DNA of 50,761 nt from Tolypothrix sp. FACHB-123. Lineage in GTDB: Bacteria; Cyanobacteriota; Cyanobacteriia; Cyanobacteriales; Nostocaceae. The notes beneath the pieces were generated by a model, which had not been told where the DNA came from, searched no databases, and was given only the letters and a program-made list of their open reading frames with translations. Of the stretch, positions 15,705-26,700 are shown piece after piece; the stretch's first letter is position 1; each line of letters opens with the position of its first letter. Where the stretch lies: the NCBI RefSeq assembly GCF_014697075.1, contig NZ_JACJRE010000052.1, positions 1 to 50,761 on the forward strand, read 5' to 3'. The position numbers and the translations under genes were made by a program.

Positions 15705-17774
15705 ATGATTGTGAAAACACTTCCCCCAGCTTCCCGACCGATCGAGGAGGACAATGGCGGTAGCAACAACCGCCGTGACGAGGTATATGTTGCTGAAGTT
15801 GTGTCCGCAAATGACAACCAAGGCTTGGTGGTGAAATCGCCAAGACTGATAGCAGCCGAGCAACAAAGAGCCTTGACCAATAAGAGAGAAACTGAGATGA
15901 CGCGCTACGATCCTGTTGAGATTGCAGCGCATTATCAAGACAGACCTCTCCAAGTTTTAGGGCGGATTTTTGCTGTCTTAGGGCCGACACTCTCCTTTGC
16001 TTTGGGTTTGTGGTGGGACAGCAAACGGGGAATTGTGGTGAAAAATGACCGTCGCCGTGCTGCACAACTGCGAGAATTATTAACTAAATTAGGGCCTGCT
16101 TACATCAAAATTGGTCAGGCTTTATCTACAAGGCCAGATTTAGTTCCTCCTGTATTTTTAGAAGAACTTACCAAACTCCAAGACCAATTACCGCCGTTTC
16201 CCAACGAAATTGCATACCAATTTATTGAAGAAGAACTCGGCGCACCGCCAGACGAAATTTATACAGAACTTTCAGCCACACCAATTGCAGCAGCTTCTTT
16301 GGGACAAGTTTATAAAGGTAAGCTGAAAACTGGTGAAGAAGTAGCAGTTAAAGTCCAGCGTCCCGATTTAAGAGAACGAATTACCATTGACTTATATATT
16401 TTACGGCGCATAGCTGGTTGGGCAAAGAAAACCTTTAAGCGCGTACGCAGCGATTTAGTCGGGATTCTCGATGAATTAGGCGATCGCATTTTTGAAGAAA
16501 TGGACTATATACATGAAGGAGAAAATGCTGAGCGTTTTTTCCAGTTATATGGTCATCTCAAAGATATTTACGTTCCAAAAATCTATTGGGAATATACCAA
16601 TCGTCGCGTATTGACGATGGAGTGGATTAACGGGATTAAATTAACCCAAACCCCGGAAATTAAAGCCAGAGGCATAGACGCTCGTTATTTAATTGAAGTG
16701 GGGGTACAATGTTCTCTGCGTCAGTTGCTAGAACATGGATTTTTCCACGCCGATCCCCACCCCGGTAACTTATTAGCCACCTTTGATGGTAAGTTGGCTT
16801 ATCTCGACTTTGGCATGATGAGCGAGATTAAACCACCCCAGCGTTATGGTTTAATTGAGGCGATCGTCCATGTTGTTAACCGTGACTTTGATGGTTTAGC
16901 CAAAGACTACGTTAAGTTAGATTTTCTCTCCCCAGAAACCGACTTAACACCAATTATTCCCGCCTTTGCAAGAGTCTTTGCAGATGCTCAAGGTGCAAGT
17001 GTTGCAGATTTGAATATTAAAAGCATCACTGATGAACTCTCAGCTTTGATGTATGAATATCCTTTCCGCGTTCCTCCCTACTACGCTTTAATTATTCGTT
17101 CTCTAGTAACGTTAGAAGGGATTGCAATATTTATCGATCCCAACTTTAAAGTCTTGAGTGAAGCTTATCCTTACGTAGCCAAACGCTTGTTAACAGATAC
17201 CGCACCAGCGCTGAGAGCATCATTACAAGATTTACTGTTTAAAGAAGGTAAATTCCGTTGGAATAGGTTAGAAAACTTATTACGCAATGCGCGTGGTAAT
17301 GAAGACTACGATTTAAATCTAGTCATCAATCAAGGAGTAGATTTTCTCGCTTCCGAACGTGGCGGTTTTATTCGCGACAAATTGGTAGATGAGTTTGTCA
17401 ATGGACTCAATGCTTTAAGTAAAAACGTTTTGCATAACTTCACATATTTGCTACGCGAACAGGTAGGAATTACAGCGATTAACGAAGTTCCCGCAGCCAC
17501 AGTTGAACAACAGCAAACCTTAGAGCATATCAAACAAATTTTGACTATTCTCCGAGATACTCGTGGTTTCGATCCAGTGCAACTTGCTCCCCAGATGGCG
17601 CAATTAATTTTAAATCCTGGAGTACAGCGTTTAGGTCAACAAATTACTAATCGCTTGCTGCAAAAGGCTTTAACTAAATTAATTCGCGATTTATTAGCAG
17701 CGGATGATATTAATCCTAGTTCAAGTGGTAATTTGAACCAGCCAGCAAGGTTACCTTTACCTGCGCGAGTGTAA
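15705..17774 (+). CDS. ABC1/UbiB (AarF) family atypical kinase
   Basis: The protein is about 689 residues from the ATG at 15705. GTG 15693 and ATG 15897 are alternatives, the last giving MTRYDPVEIAAHYQ, where family conservation begins. It shows the family's KxGQ motif (KIGQALSTRPD), the Ala-rich nucleotide loop AAASLGQVYKG, the lysine in VAVKVQRP, EEMDYIHEGENA, FHADPHPGN and LDFGMM. Bacterial UbiB assists ubiquinone synthesis. Cyanobacteria make plastoquinone, and their several paralogues (plant ABC1K relatives) are linked to prenylquinone metabolism and membrane stress. The C-terminal third is helical and ends near the membrane-associated part typical of the family. A terminator follows at 17794. 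Confidence 0.93.
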   Translation: MIVKTLPPASRPIEEDNGGSNNRRDEVYVAEVVSANDNQGLVVKSPRLIAAEQQRALTNKRETEMTRYDPVEIAAHYQDRPLQVLGRIFAVLGPTLSFALGLWWDSKRGIVVKNDRRRAAQLRELLTKLGPAYIKIGQALSTRPDLVPPVFLEELTKLQDQLPPFPNEIAYQFIEEELGAPPDEIYTELSATPIAAASLGQVYKGKLKTGEEVAVKVQRPDLRERITIDLYILRRIAGWAKKTFKRVRSDLVGILDELGDRIFEEMDYIHEGENAERFFQLYGHLKDIYVPKIYWEYTNRRVLTMEWINGIKLTQTPEIKARGIDARYLIEVGVQCSLRQLLEHGFFHADPHPGNLLATFDGKLAYLDFGMMSEIKPPQRYGLIEAIVHVVNRDFDGLAKDYVKLDFLSPETDLTPIIPAFARVFADAQGASVADLNIKSITDELSALMYEYPFRVPPYYALIIRSLVTLEGIAIFIDPNFKVLSEAYPYVAKRLLTDTAPALRASLQDLLFKEGKFRWNRLENLLRNARGNEDYDLNLVINQGVDFLASERGGFIRDKLVDEFVNGLNALSKNVLHNFTYLLREQVGITAINEVPAATVEQQQTLEHIKQILTILRDTRGFDPVQLAPQMAQLILNPGVQRLGQQITNRLLQKALTKLIRDLLAADDINPSSSGNLNQPARLPLPARV

Positions 17775-17793
17775 TCATCTTTTTGATAGTTCA

Positions 17794-17839
17794 AAACCCT
17801 CACCTTACATTTTGTGTAATCAAGGTGAGGGTTTTTATT
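17794..17839 (+). terminator. Rho-independent terminator after the UbiB-family gene
   Basis: AAACCCTCACCTT at 17794-17806 pairs perfectly with AAGGTGAGGGTTT at 17822-17834. The T-rich tail TTTTTATTT follows. It lies just downstream of the stop at 17774. Confidence 0.88.
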
Positions 17840-17882
17840 TGAGTGTATTTCATGGCAGATTAGAAATGCGATCGCACTTAAT

Positions 17883-18404
17883 TTACCGAAAGATATCTTC
17901 AATATCTGGACTAAAATGATAATGAGATATCCGCCAATCTTTATCAGTTTTTACAGTGATAAACTCCATATAAAAAGAACCTTTCTCCTGTTTCATCTCA
18001 AGATAAATACTGCGAACATATGGATTACGTTGAATTGACTTAATAACTGAATACTCCTGGCAATTTCCGTATTTTTCTCTCACAGTACTGAGCATCATCG
18101 TAATCATCGGCATAGATTCTTTCAACAATCTTATCTGTTCTTGTTTCTGATCAGAATCCATAGAAACTTCGTTGAACAAAGATATCATGCTATTAGTCCA
18201 TTTATTCACCGCAGCTTCAACATTTCCCTGTTTATAAAGTTCTAATCCTTCTGTAACTATTTCAGGTAGAGTTGCTGTTTCCTGAACTTGAGATATGATG
18301 CTATCTAAGTTACGATTAGCAGGAGTTTTAGTATAGGCAGCAGCAATAGGATTGAATAGAATTACTGCTAATGCTAAAGCTGTACCAATTAAAGTACGTT
18401 TCAT
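17883..18404 (-). CDS. Exported protein of unknown function
   Basis: The protein has 173 residues. A clear signal peptide (MKRTLIGTALALAVILFNPIAAA) probably ends near residue 23. The mature part is helical, with a TPR-like segment (GLELYKQGNVEAAVNKW), and ends in beta-strand-like sequence (SFYMEFITVKTDKDWRISHYHF). That C-terminal pattern resembles small NTF2-like or DUF4864-like exported proteins, but I do not recognise a specific family. GGGGGTTAAAGGAT precedes the ATG. It is convergent with the UbiB-family gene, sharing the terminator region. Confidence 0.75.
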   Translation of the reverse strand: MKRTLIGTALALAVILFNPIAAAYTKTPANRNLDSIISQVQETATLPEIVTEGLELYKQGNVEAAVNKWTNSMISLFNEVSMDSDQKQEQIRLLKESMPMITMMLSTVREKYGNCQEYSVIKSIQRNPYVRSIYLEMKQEKGSFYMEFITVKTDKDWRISHYHFSPDIEDIFR

Positions 18405-18964
18405 ATCCTTTAACCCCCTTGTGTGTTACAAGGTTGTTGTCAAAATCTTTCAAAGCTCTATGAAATCAGGGTAAAAGTTTCCCAAAAAAACAATTTATGG
18501 CTATGACAAAATAGCTGGTATTGGAAATAAGGGATTTCATCTCATTCTTGTATCCAATACATCGCTAAAGAAAATTTAATCAGATAGGAATCTACAATCT
18601 TGATATGAGGTTAGCTATTCCTCGAAAGATACAGGGCTGTAATTCTTGAATTTATCTTGGTTTTGAGCTTTTATTTTCATAATAAGCAAAAATTGTGAAG
18701 AACTTGTGAGTATATGAGTAGATATTTATCCTTTGAGGTACTTCTTAAGATAGATATTGCTTTTTTTGCTTTAAGTGTGGGTATATAGGCTGCATAATTG
18801 GCTTGGATATAAAAAAGGGCAAATAAGCAAGATAAAGCACGCCACCTTAATTAATGGTGTGAATTATTTAATTGCTTGCTTGTGACTATGGGCAAATTTG
18901 AGTTTGTATTGGCTGAATAATTGCATTCACCCAATTAAATCCCTACCCATTTATGAGGAATTTC
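18405..18964. other. AT-rich intergenic region between divergent genes
   Basis: These 560 bases lie between the start of the exported protein and the start of the hydrolase, so promoters for both should lie here. An imperfect palindrome CACCTTAATTAATGGTG at 18843-18859, about 105 bases before the hydrolase start, could be a regulator site. No ORF or RNA gene is recognisable. Confidence 0.4.
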
Positions 18965-19789
18965 ATGAGTACAATCACCACTAAAGATGGCACACAGATC
19001 TATTACAAAGACTGGGGTGCTGGACAACCTGTGATTTTCAGCCACGGCTGGCCGCTGAATGCTGATAGTTGGGAATATCAGATGGTTTTTATCGCCAATC
19101 ACGGTTATCGCGCGATCGCACATGATAGACGGGGACATGGGCGTTCTAGCCAACCCTGGGACGGGAATGAGATGGATACCTATGCTGATGACCTAGCTAC
19201 ACTGATAGAAACCCTAGATTTAAAAGAAGTTATCTTAATTGGTTTCTCTACAGGTGGTGGTGAAGTAGCGCGCTATATTGGTCGTCATGGTACAGGTAGA
19301 ATCGCCAAAGCTGCATTGATATCTGCTGTTCCACCATTGATGCTGAAGACAGAGAATAATCCCGATGGTTCACCCATTGAAGTGTTCGACGGTTTGCGCA
19401 CTGCTTCCCTAAGCGACCGATCGCAACTTTACAAGGACTTAGCTAGCGGCCCGTTTTTTGGCTTCAATCGTCCGGGTGCGCAAGTCTCCCAAGGTATGAT
19501 TGATTGGTTCTGGTTACAGGGGATGCTGGCTGGTCATAAAAATGCATTTGACTGTATCAAAGCTTTCTCGGAGACCGATTTTACTGAAGATTTGAAAAAG
19601 TTCGATGTCCCAACCCTGATTATTCATGGCGATGATGACCAAATCGTACCGATTGAGGCGGCGGCGATCGCATCCGCTAAAATTGTCAAAAATGCTACCC
19701 TCAAGGTTTATCCAGGCGCACCTCACGGTTTAACTAATACCCATAGGGAACAGCTAAACAACGATATTCTATCCTTTCTCAAAGGCTGA
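18965..19789 (+). CDS. Alpha/beta hydrolase (non-heme chloroperoxidase/esterase type)
   Basis: The protein has 274 residues from the ATG at 18965, which has GAGGA seven bases upstream. An ATG at 18953 has none. The fold shows the oxyanion motif SHGWPLN, the nucleophile elbow GFSTGGGE with Ser95, the acid in HGDDDQIVP (Asp224 or 225) and His254 in [16 protein letters not shown] and DRRGHGRS are typical of the cofactor-free haloperoxidase/esterase subgroup. These enzymes hydrolyse esters and can form peracids. The real substrate is unknown. The protein is cytoplasmic, with no signal peptide, and has no operon partner. Confidence 0.92.
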   Translation: MSTITTKDGTQIYYKDWGAGQPVIFSHGWPLNADSWEYQMVFIANHGYRAIAHDRRGHGRSSQPWDGNEMDTYADDLATLIETLDLKEVILIGFSTGGGEVARYIGRHGTGRIAKAALISAVPPLMLKTENNPDGSPIEVFDGLRTASLSDRSQLYKDLASGPFFGFNRPGAQVSQGMIDWFWLQGMLAGHKNAFDCIKAFSETDFTEDLKKFDVPTLIIHGDDDQIVPIEAAAIASAKIVKNATLKVYPGAPHGLTNTHREQLNNDILSFLKG

Positions 19790-19855
19790 TTTTCCAACTA
19801 AATTTTTACCTCTCAAGCTGGATAAAGAAAGCTGGTAGGGCAAGTCATTCTAATA

Positions 19856-19954
19856 AGGGAACTCCAAAAAATAAATTATTCCGCTTTCAGCTGTTGACGG
19901 TTGACTGTTGACGGTGAACAAGAGCAATGAAATATTTTTTACTTAGAATTCCCT
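19856..19954. mobile_element. MITE-like element with heptamer repeats inside
   Basis: The ends are imperfect inverted repeats: AGGGAACTCCAAAAAATAAA on the left, and AGGGAATTCTAAGTAAAAAA as the complement of the right end. Between them are four GTTGACnG-type heptamers (19890-19917). A 28-base stretch of the left end recurs exactly, inverted, at 27524-27551. The element is 99 bp with no coding capacity. Confidence 0.65.
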
Positions 19955-20018
19955 AAGTGAACCAATTACCAGTTTTCTAATTTTCCTATGCGTTACTTTA
20001 CTGGATAGTTGTAGATGA

Positions 20019-20270
20019 AGCCCATCATCGTTAAATCTGCGCGCGCAAAACTTAATTTTATTTACGCAAATAGCTGAAGGTGTTGATGAGGAAACTTGGT
20101 TATTTCATCTGCAACAAGGAGATTATTCTCATTGGTTAAAAGAAGCGATTAAAGATGAATCTTTAGCCGATGAAGTGGCGGAAATAGAAAAGAGTCATGG
20201 TAACTCTGCTAGTGAAAGTCGGGAAGCAATTAAAGCTGCGATCGCGAAATATTATACATTATCTAGTTAA
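20019..20270 (+). pseudogene. C-terminal remnant of a HAD-hydrolase-like gene
   Basis: An open frame without a start codon runs from about 20019 to the TAA at 20268. It encodes LFTQIAEGVDEETWLFHLQQ, then GDYSHWLKEAIKDE, LADEVAEIEK and SREAIKAAIAKYY. From memory this pattern matches the C-terminal domain of cyanobacterial HAD-family phosphatases (W-hydrophobic-HL-x-x-GDYS-x-W). A stop at 20016 closes the frame and the catalytic HAD core is missing, with the MITE-like element just upstream. It is most likely the surviving tail of a deleted gene. The HAD assignment rests on recall of this tail only. Confidence 0.6.
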
Positions 20271-20563
20271 AAAACGTCGTTCATACTTAAGTGCTATTTC
20301 TTTTGCCATGTCCTACTATTTGCCTAGACAAATTGATGGATACTTTAGCAAGAATTGAGTATTTACAGGGATTGCAAGCTTATAACTGCATAAAATATTT
20401 GTTATTGAAGTGATATTTTATGCAATTTTTATAACTAAAAAAGTTAAGGCTGAATTTTAATGCCAGTATAAAATTTGCAGTTTTTCCGGAAACAGGATTT
20501 TTGAATTTGAAACTACATACAGGAATCAAAAATATTCCTGTCGTCAACATTCAAGAACTAACT

Positions 20564-20761
20564 ATGAAACCACAAAAAGACAACAAAACCAGCAACCTAG
20601 AACAAGCATCTACACTTTTAAATGAACTCGAAGACAGCGAACTTAATGAAGTTTCTGGTGGGACAAATTATCCATTTGGCGTACCTCTAGGATCTCCTGG
20701 TGGCCCTTGGCCTGTATATGGATTGACACCAGTTATGCAACGTCACGATAGTTTAAATTAG
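20564..20761 (+). CDS. Solitary double-glycine leader peptide precursor
   Basis: The protein has 65 residues from the ATG at 20564. An upstream TTG at 20501 is less likely. The leader ends in LEDSELNEVSGG (cleavage after Gly33), unlike the leaders of the tandem array in its first half but with the same ELxxVxGG logic. The 32-residue core is rich in Pro and Gly (YPFGVPLGSPGGPWPVYG) and ends in MQRHDSLN. It should be cut and exported by a C39-peptidase ABC transporter. No exporter or modifying enzyme is adjacent. Family assignment rests on the leader motif alone. Confidence 0.75.
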   Translation: MKPQKDNKTSNLEQASTLLNELEDSELNEVSGGTNYPFGVPLGSPGGPWPVYGLTPVMQRHDSLN

Positions 20762-21055
20762 ACTTTTGAAGAGAATAATCCTGTCAACGTGACTTGTAAA
20801 ATCTGTTTTTTCTCTACGTTCTCTGCGGTTAAATAGCAATTTATACCAATTTGACAGAAGAATGCGACAGATGGTAGGGGCATGGCACTGCCATGCCCTC
20901 TAGAATATATTGATGTGCTGCGAAAACTATTTAAATTGGTATTATTAAACCACAGAGGCGCAGCGAAAATAACTTTTTAAGACAGAGTACACAGAGATAA
21001 TCGCTTGTGAGTGGAGTTTTTGGGAATTGGTAAGTTCTTTCCCATGCCCCATGCC
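20762..21055. other. Repeat-filled intergenic region
   Basis: Besides the MITE at 20843-20942, this holds CGTTCTCTGCGGTTAAAT (20818-20835) and AAACCACAGAGGCGCAGCG (20947-20965), related to the repeat at 9456-9476. It also holds CCCATGCCCCATGCCCTATG-type heptamers at 21041-21064, which run into the last codons of the dynamin-like gene. Confidence 0.65.
20843..20942 (-). mobile_element. Intact 100-bp MITE-like element
   Basis: Terminal inverted repeats ATACCAATTT/AAATTGGTAT flank a core with the palindrome GGGCATGGCACTGCCATGCCC. It is exactly 100 bp, the same length as the copy at 29508-29607, and is in the opposite orientation. A TA lies at each end, as for TA-targeting insertions. There is no coding capacity, so it must have been moved by a transposase elsewhere. 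Confidence 0.85.
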
Positions 21056-23515
21056 CTATGCCCTATCAACAATATCAAATAATCCATCAGAAACTAAAAA
21101 GCCGTTACTAGAAGTCCTCGGATCGACAGTTTCTACTTCTAATTTCACATCATTAATTAAGGGTAACAAATGCTCGGTTACTTGCATGAGCTGTAAACCT
21201 GTATTAATGCTAGAAGCAGCTAAATTATAGGCAGCAATTTTCTGTTTAATTATTTGCAGCAAACGTTGATTGTTGAGAATTTTCTTCTCTGCTTCTTGTT
21301 CGAGAGTTTGTTCGAGAAAATTCCGGGCTTGGGGAAACTGCTGCAAGATGTAATCTGCTTGATTATCTGCCATGTCCAATAACTGATTTTTGAGGATTTG
21401 ATTAACAGTTTGGCGGAAGGATTTACGGATGGTTTGGGAGACTTTTGGCTCAAAATCTAATTTTAATAATTGCCTAATTGCTGGTTCAGCTTCAATCATG
21501 CTTTGACAGTCGTAACCTTGAGAAGTTTGCTGCAATGTTTGCCGAAAGTGATAGATAGAAAAAGTGCCTTCGTCGTAAAATCTGGGGCTTTCTCTCACAA
21601 AGCGATCGCACTCTACACTGGCGGCAATAATTAAAGCTTGAGAAACCATTTTTTCAGCAATCTTGATTTCGGCTTCAATCCCGCCATCATTACCTAATAA
21701 ACTGTACAATTGACGATAATATTCTGACTTGCGAATCTTCTCCATTAACTGCTGAAATAGGTTAGCAATTAACTGCTGAGAAGACATCATTAAATTATCT
21801 TCTAATTGATTGGATAGATAATAAAATGCTTCTACTAAAATGGCGAGTAACGGTGCAGTTGCATTGCGGGGATGACTGAGAGTAGCTCGGCGATAAGCAT
21901 CAGCTACAGAAAAACTTTCTAGTAATTCATCTAAACGGCGAATCATTCGCGCTTGTAATTGGCGAAAATCAGTTTCAAATTCATCGCATGTATTATTAAC
22001 TAAATGGTTGACTTCTTCAATAATATGCTGTGTAAATTCCTTTGATACTTGCTGTAATTGCTGATTCAGGCGTTGCAATTCCTGCACCTTCATCGGCTCA
22101 AGTTCTTGCGGTTGACTCTCTAATTCTCGATAGACAGTTTGATAATGATTTTTAAGTTGAATACAAATATCTTGCAAATCTTCAGCTAAATTGAGGAAAA
22201 GCTGTGGGCGTTTTTCTTGGGTAAGATAGCGCGTAATTGCCGTTCTAAATTCTTCAATGCCGCTATCTTGAATTAACTGTAAAATTAATGGCGTCCCCTG
22301 TTCAGTTAAAATCCGAATATAGTTCTCATTGGGAGTTTCAAAGTTATTTACCGCAATCCGGAATTTACTCGCTGATAACTTACCCGCACAGTAGCGGTTA
22401 AATTCATGGACAAACTGTGGCGTTTCTTCCAAACCATTGATCGCTTTAACACTAGTGGCAAAAATAGAATCTAAACCAAATCTATCTTGTAGACTTGTTT
22501 GTTTAATTTGACTGCCGTAAAATCCTAGCAAGCCACTGGTTTTATAAACTCTGTGGGTATCGCGAAACTGACTGCTAATTAAATCTTCTAGTCGTTGCCT
22601 GAGTTGATTATTATACCAGGTTTCATCAATGCGGTTAAAGACATAAAAAACGCGATCGCGGATTCCGCTATTCCCCCGCATCGTTTCCAAAAGCTTTGTT
22701 TCTTCTTTCGTCATATCACCAGCCGCCGCCGATTTTAACACGCTCACCACTGCGGAGGTATCAGGATCTTGAATTTTTTCATAAGCTAGCTGTGCATCCT
22801 TTTCGACTGGCGCATCAATTCCCGGCGTATCGATCAGTACGTTACCATCTTCTAAAAGTGGATGATGGCAATAATATTCAATTCGTTTTAACACAGCGCT
22901 ATTACTACCGCGACGCGCATAATTTGCCGCTTCTTTGATATTGCTAAAGTTAAATTGTGCCATTGAATAAGTGGCATTATTAACTGTGTGGATATGTTGG
23001 CGATTTGCCATATATCCTTCTAGCAATAATATTAAAGCATTAGCTTGTTTTGCCCGTTCCGATTTATTTTCTCCACCCTCTTGTTGAATAATTGCTTTAC
23101 AACCTTGATTCAGTAGATTAATTACATCAGGTTGATTGATATTTACGACAGTGTTAAATCCCAGTTTTTTACATAAAGATAAAGCTTGTTCGCGAATTTC
23201 TGCTTCATTGAAAAAAGTAAATACTACCCGTTCTTCATTTGCTGCCGCATATCCAATTTTGCACTCAGTACCAGTAGCATGTCCTTCTGCACTGTATAGT
23301 AATTCTCTTTCTAACAAGGCATTAATTAGCATTGATTTACCAGCACTAAATGCACCAGCAAAAACAATTTCAAATCGCGGAGAAATCGCTTTATCTAAAG
23401 AAGTTTGGATAGATGTAATGTCATAAGAGCGAAATGTTGCTTCTTGCTGTACAAGATTTAATATATACTCAACTTGTTCTTTTAAATTTTGACAATGAAG
23501 CGACAAGTCTGACAT
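21056..23515 (-). CDS. Dynamin-like GTPase
   Basis: The protein has 819 residues. The N-terminal dynamin-type G domain has P-loop GAFSAGKS (54-61), a switch region with Thr in HATGTECK (79-86), G3 motif DTPGID (229-234) and G4-like NRID (294-297). A long helical region (about 400-800) with coiled-coil character forms the stalk and trunk. Bacterial dynamin-like proteins bind and remodel membranes, and cyanobacterial and plant relatives act on thylakoid or plasma membranes. No clear transmembrane segment is seen, so membrane contact would be through a paddle. It is divergent from the TPR-CHAT gene, with 205 bases between the starts. The membrane role is inferred from the family. Confidence 0.9.
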   Translation of the reverse strand: MSDLSLHCQNLKEQVEYILNLVQQEATFRSYDITSIQTSLDKAISPRFEIVFAGAFSAGKSMLINALLERELLYSAEGHATGTECKIGYAAANEERVVFTFFNEAEIREQALSLCKKLGFNTVVNINQPDVINLLNQGCKAIIQQEGGENKSERAKQANALILLLEGYMANRQHIHTVNNATYSMAQFNFSNIKEAANYARRGSNSAVLKRIEYYCHHPLLEDGNVLIDTPGIDAPVEKDAQLAYEKIQDPDTSAVVSVLKSAAAGDMTKEETKLLETMRGNSGIRDRVFYVFNRIDETWYNNQLRQRLEDLISSQFRDTHRVYKTSGLLGFYGSQIKQTSLQDRFGLDSIFATSVKAINGLEETPQFVHEFNRYCAGKLSASKFRIAVNNFETPNENYIRILTEQGTPLILQLIQDSGIEEFRTAITRYLTQEKRPQLFLNLAEDLQDICIQLKNHYQTVYRELESQPQELEPMKVQELQRLNQQLQQVSKEFTQHIIEEVNHLVNNTCDEFETDFRQLQARMIRRLDELLESFSVADAYRRATLSHPRNATAPLLAILVEAFYYLSNQLEDNLMMSSQQLIANLFQQLMEKIRKSEYYRQLYSLLGNDGGIEAEIKIAEKMVSQALIIAASVECDRFVRESPRFYDEGTFSIYHFRQTLQQTSQGYDCQSMIEAEPAIRQLLKLDFEPKVSQTIRKSFRQTVNQILKNQLLDMADNQADYILQQFPQARNFLEQTLEQEAEKKILNNQRLLQIIKQKIAAYNLAASSINTGLQLMQVTEHLLPLINDVKLEVETVDPRTSSNGFLVSDGLFDIVDRA

Positions 23516-23720
23516 ATTTCTATCCTGATTACATTACATTTATATGCTATTCAAGTTTTTAGTCAATCTAAATCAGTGACAATACCGATAAAACATTGTG
23601 AATCTTCTTCGATGTTATCTATGGATGGGCAAGCGTTGCTAAAAAAATATAATGCCAGCTGCATAACCCCTCAAATCTCAGAGATATATGTAATAGCCCC
23701 GACAGTATCAGCAAATTTTT

Positions 23721-26700
23721 ATGCTTCGACAAACTTTATTCAATCTGGCAAAAATCTCCAAAAAACTCCCGATCAACTCTGTGAAATTGTTCACTTGGGC
23801 GATCGCTACAGCAACGACATTAGGAGTACTAGTAAGTATACCAAGGGAAGTTGCAGGAGTTCCTCAACCACCATTATCACCACAACAATCCGCAGAGTTA
23901 GCCGAAGCCGATCAACTGAGTCAACAAGCAGTCAGGTTATATCGCCAAGGTAAATATAGTCAAGCCATTCCGCTTGCCGAAAGAGCCTTAGCAATTCGCG
24001 AAAAAGTATTAGGTACAGAACATCCACTTGTGGCGCTAGGCTTAAACAATTTAGCAGCACTTTACTCCTCAGTGGGAAGTAATGCCAAAGCCGAATCGCT
24101 TTATCTGCGCTCTCTAGCTATTCAGGAAAAACTATTGGGTAGAGAACATCCCGATGTCGCACTCAGCTTGAACAATTTAGCAGCACTTTACTCCTCAGTG
24201 GGAAGTCATGTCAAAGCCGAATCGCTTTATCTACGCTCTCTAGCTATTGAGGAAAAACTATTGGGTAGAGAACATCCCAATGTCGCCCAAACCCTGAATA
24301 ATTTAGCCGAACTTTACCGAGAACAGGGGGATTATACCAAAGCTGAACCCCTGTATCTCCGCTCTCTAGCTATTTACGAGAAGGCATTGGGTAAAGAACA
24401 TCCTAATGTCGCACTCAGCTTGAATAATTTAGCTTTACTGTACCAGTCACAGGGGAGTTACGCCAAAGCTGAAGGGCTTTATCTCCGCGCTTTGAGAATT
24501 TCAGAGAAAATTCTCGGTGAAGAACATCCACTTATGGCTACTAACCTGAACAATTTAGCAGAACTTTATCGGTTACAGGGAAGTTACGCCAAAGCCGAAC
24601 CACTTTACCTCCGCTCTTTAACAATTTTGGAGAAAGTTCTCGGTAAAGAAAATCCTACTGTAGCACTCGGTTTAAATAATTTAGCTCTAATTTACAAATT
24701 ACAGGGAAGTTACACCAAAGCCGAACCACTTTACCTCCGCTCGTTGACAATTTTGGAGAAAATTCTCGGTAAAGAACATCCCGATGTTGCACTCAGCTTG
24801 CACAATTTAGCAGAACTTTACCGATCACAGGGGAGTAATGTTAAAGCCGAATCACTTTACCTGCGTTCCTTGGCAATTCGGGAAAAAATACTCGGTAAAG
24901 AACATCCCGATGTCGCCCAAAGTCTCAACAATTTAGCTCTACTATACTCCTCACTAGGCAGTTATACCAAAGCTGAAGGGCTTTACCTGCGTTCCTTGGC
25001 AATTCGGGAGAAACTACTGGGTAAAGAACATCCCAATATCGCCCTCAGTCTCAACAATTTAGCAGCACTTTATTGGGCACAGGGTGATATCAACCGCACC
25101 ACCGATTTCCTTACCCGTGGGCTTGCAATTGAAGAACAAAATTTGCAACTGATCTATGCTGTAGGTTCAGAAAAAAGAAAACAAAACTACGCTCAAACCT
25201 TTAGTATCACCACCGACGCTGCTGTTAATCTTGCCTTACAACAATCTTCCCAAAACCCCACATTAGGCAAACTTGCCCTAAATACTGTATTGAGACGTAA
25301 AGGACGGGTGTTAGATGCCATGACTGACACAGTGCAGACATTACGTACCCAATTAGCAGACAAGCCAGAAACCAAAAAGCTGTTTGATGATTGGTTGAAC
25401 GTGCAGCAAGAACTAGCTGCTTTAGTATATCGCGGACAAGGGGAAGAAAAATTTGCCGTTTATCAAGGGAAAATTCAACAATTAGAAGCCCAAAAAGAAC
25501 AATTAGAAGAACAAGTAAGTGCTAAAAGTGCCGAATTCCGCCAAGCAATTCAACCAGTAGAATTAGCCGCCATCCAAGCCCAAATTCCCCAAGATGCTGC
25601 ATTGGTGGAAATTGTCCAATATTATCCCTTTAATACCAAAGCCAAAAAGGAGAGCGAAAAATGGGGTAAACCGCGTTATGCAGCAGTAGTGTTGCGTGCT
25701 TCTGGAGAACCGAAGTGGGTTGATTTAGGTGATGCGACAACTATCGATAAATCTGTTGCTAGTTTCCGCCAAGTTTTAATTTATGCTCCAGCATCTAGTC
25801 AAGAAAATAACCCTAATTCCAAACAACGGGGTGGGATTATACCCAAACCTGCTGATGGCAAAACTTCTGGATCTCGCCTCCAGAAACTCGCCCGTGCTTT
25901 AGATGAGCAAATCATGACTCCCATCCGTCCCCTATTAGGTGATGCTCGTCATCTGTTGCTTTCACCAGATGGGCAGTTAAACTTAATACCTTTTGAAGCC
26001 CTCAAAGACGAGCAAAATCAATATCTCGTCCAACGATACGCTTTCTCTTACCTCACTACTGGGCGAGATTTACTAAACTTGCAAACTAAAGCTAAAGCCG
26101 CCGCAAATCCTGTAGTCTTTGCAGATATCGACTATGAGCAACAAGATACCGCAGTTGCAGCCAAATCCCGTGATGCGCAAAATCAGCGTTCAATTGACTT
26201 TGCTAATTTAACAGTTAGCCGATTAACAGCAACTTTAGCAGAAGGGCAACAAATCCAAAAGATTTTTCCCAAAACAAATATCTTTCTCGGAAAACAAGCC
26301 ACAGAATCGGCTATTAAACAATTAAATGCACCTCTTATTTTACATTTAGCTACTCACGGTTTCTTTTTACCAGACAAAGAAATCGCACCCCGAAGCAATG
26401 ATTTTAATCAGCAATTAGAAAAACCCCTAGCTGTAAATTTAGAAAATCCCCTATTACGTTCTGGGTTGGCTTTAGCCGGGTTCAATAACCGTCAAACCAA
26501 ACAAAAAAATGATTCTGAAGATGGAGTACTTACAGCTTTAGAAGTTGCTGGGTTAAATTTACGCGGCACAGAATTAGTAGTGTTATCTGCTTGTGAAACT
26601 GGACTTGGTGATGTGAAAATTGGTGGCGGTGTTTACGGCTTGCGTCGTGCTTTAGTAATCGCAGGTTCTCAAACTCAACTGTTAAGTTTGTGGCAAGTAG

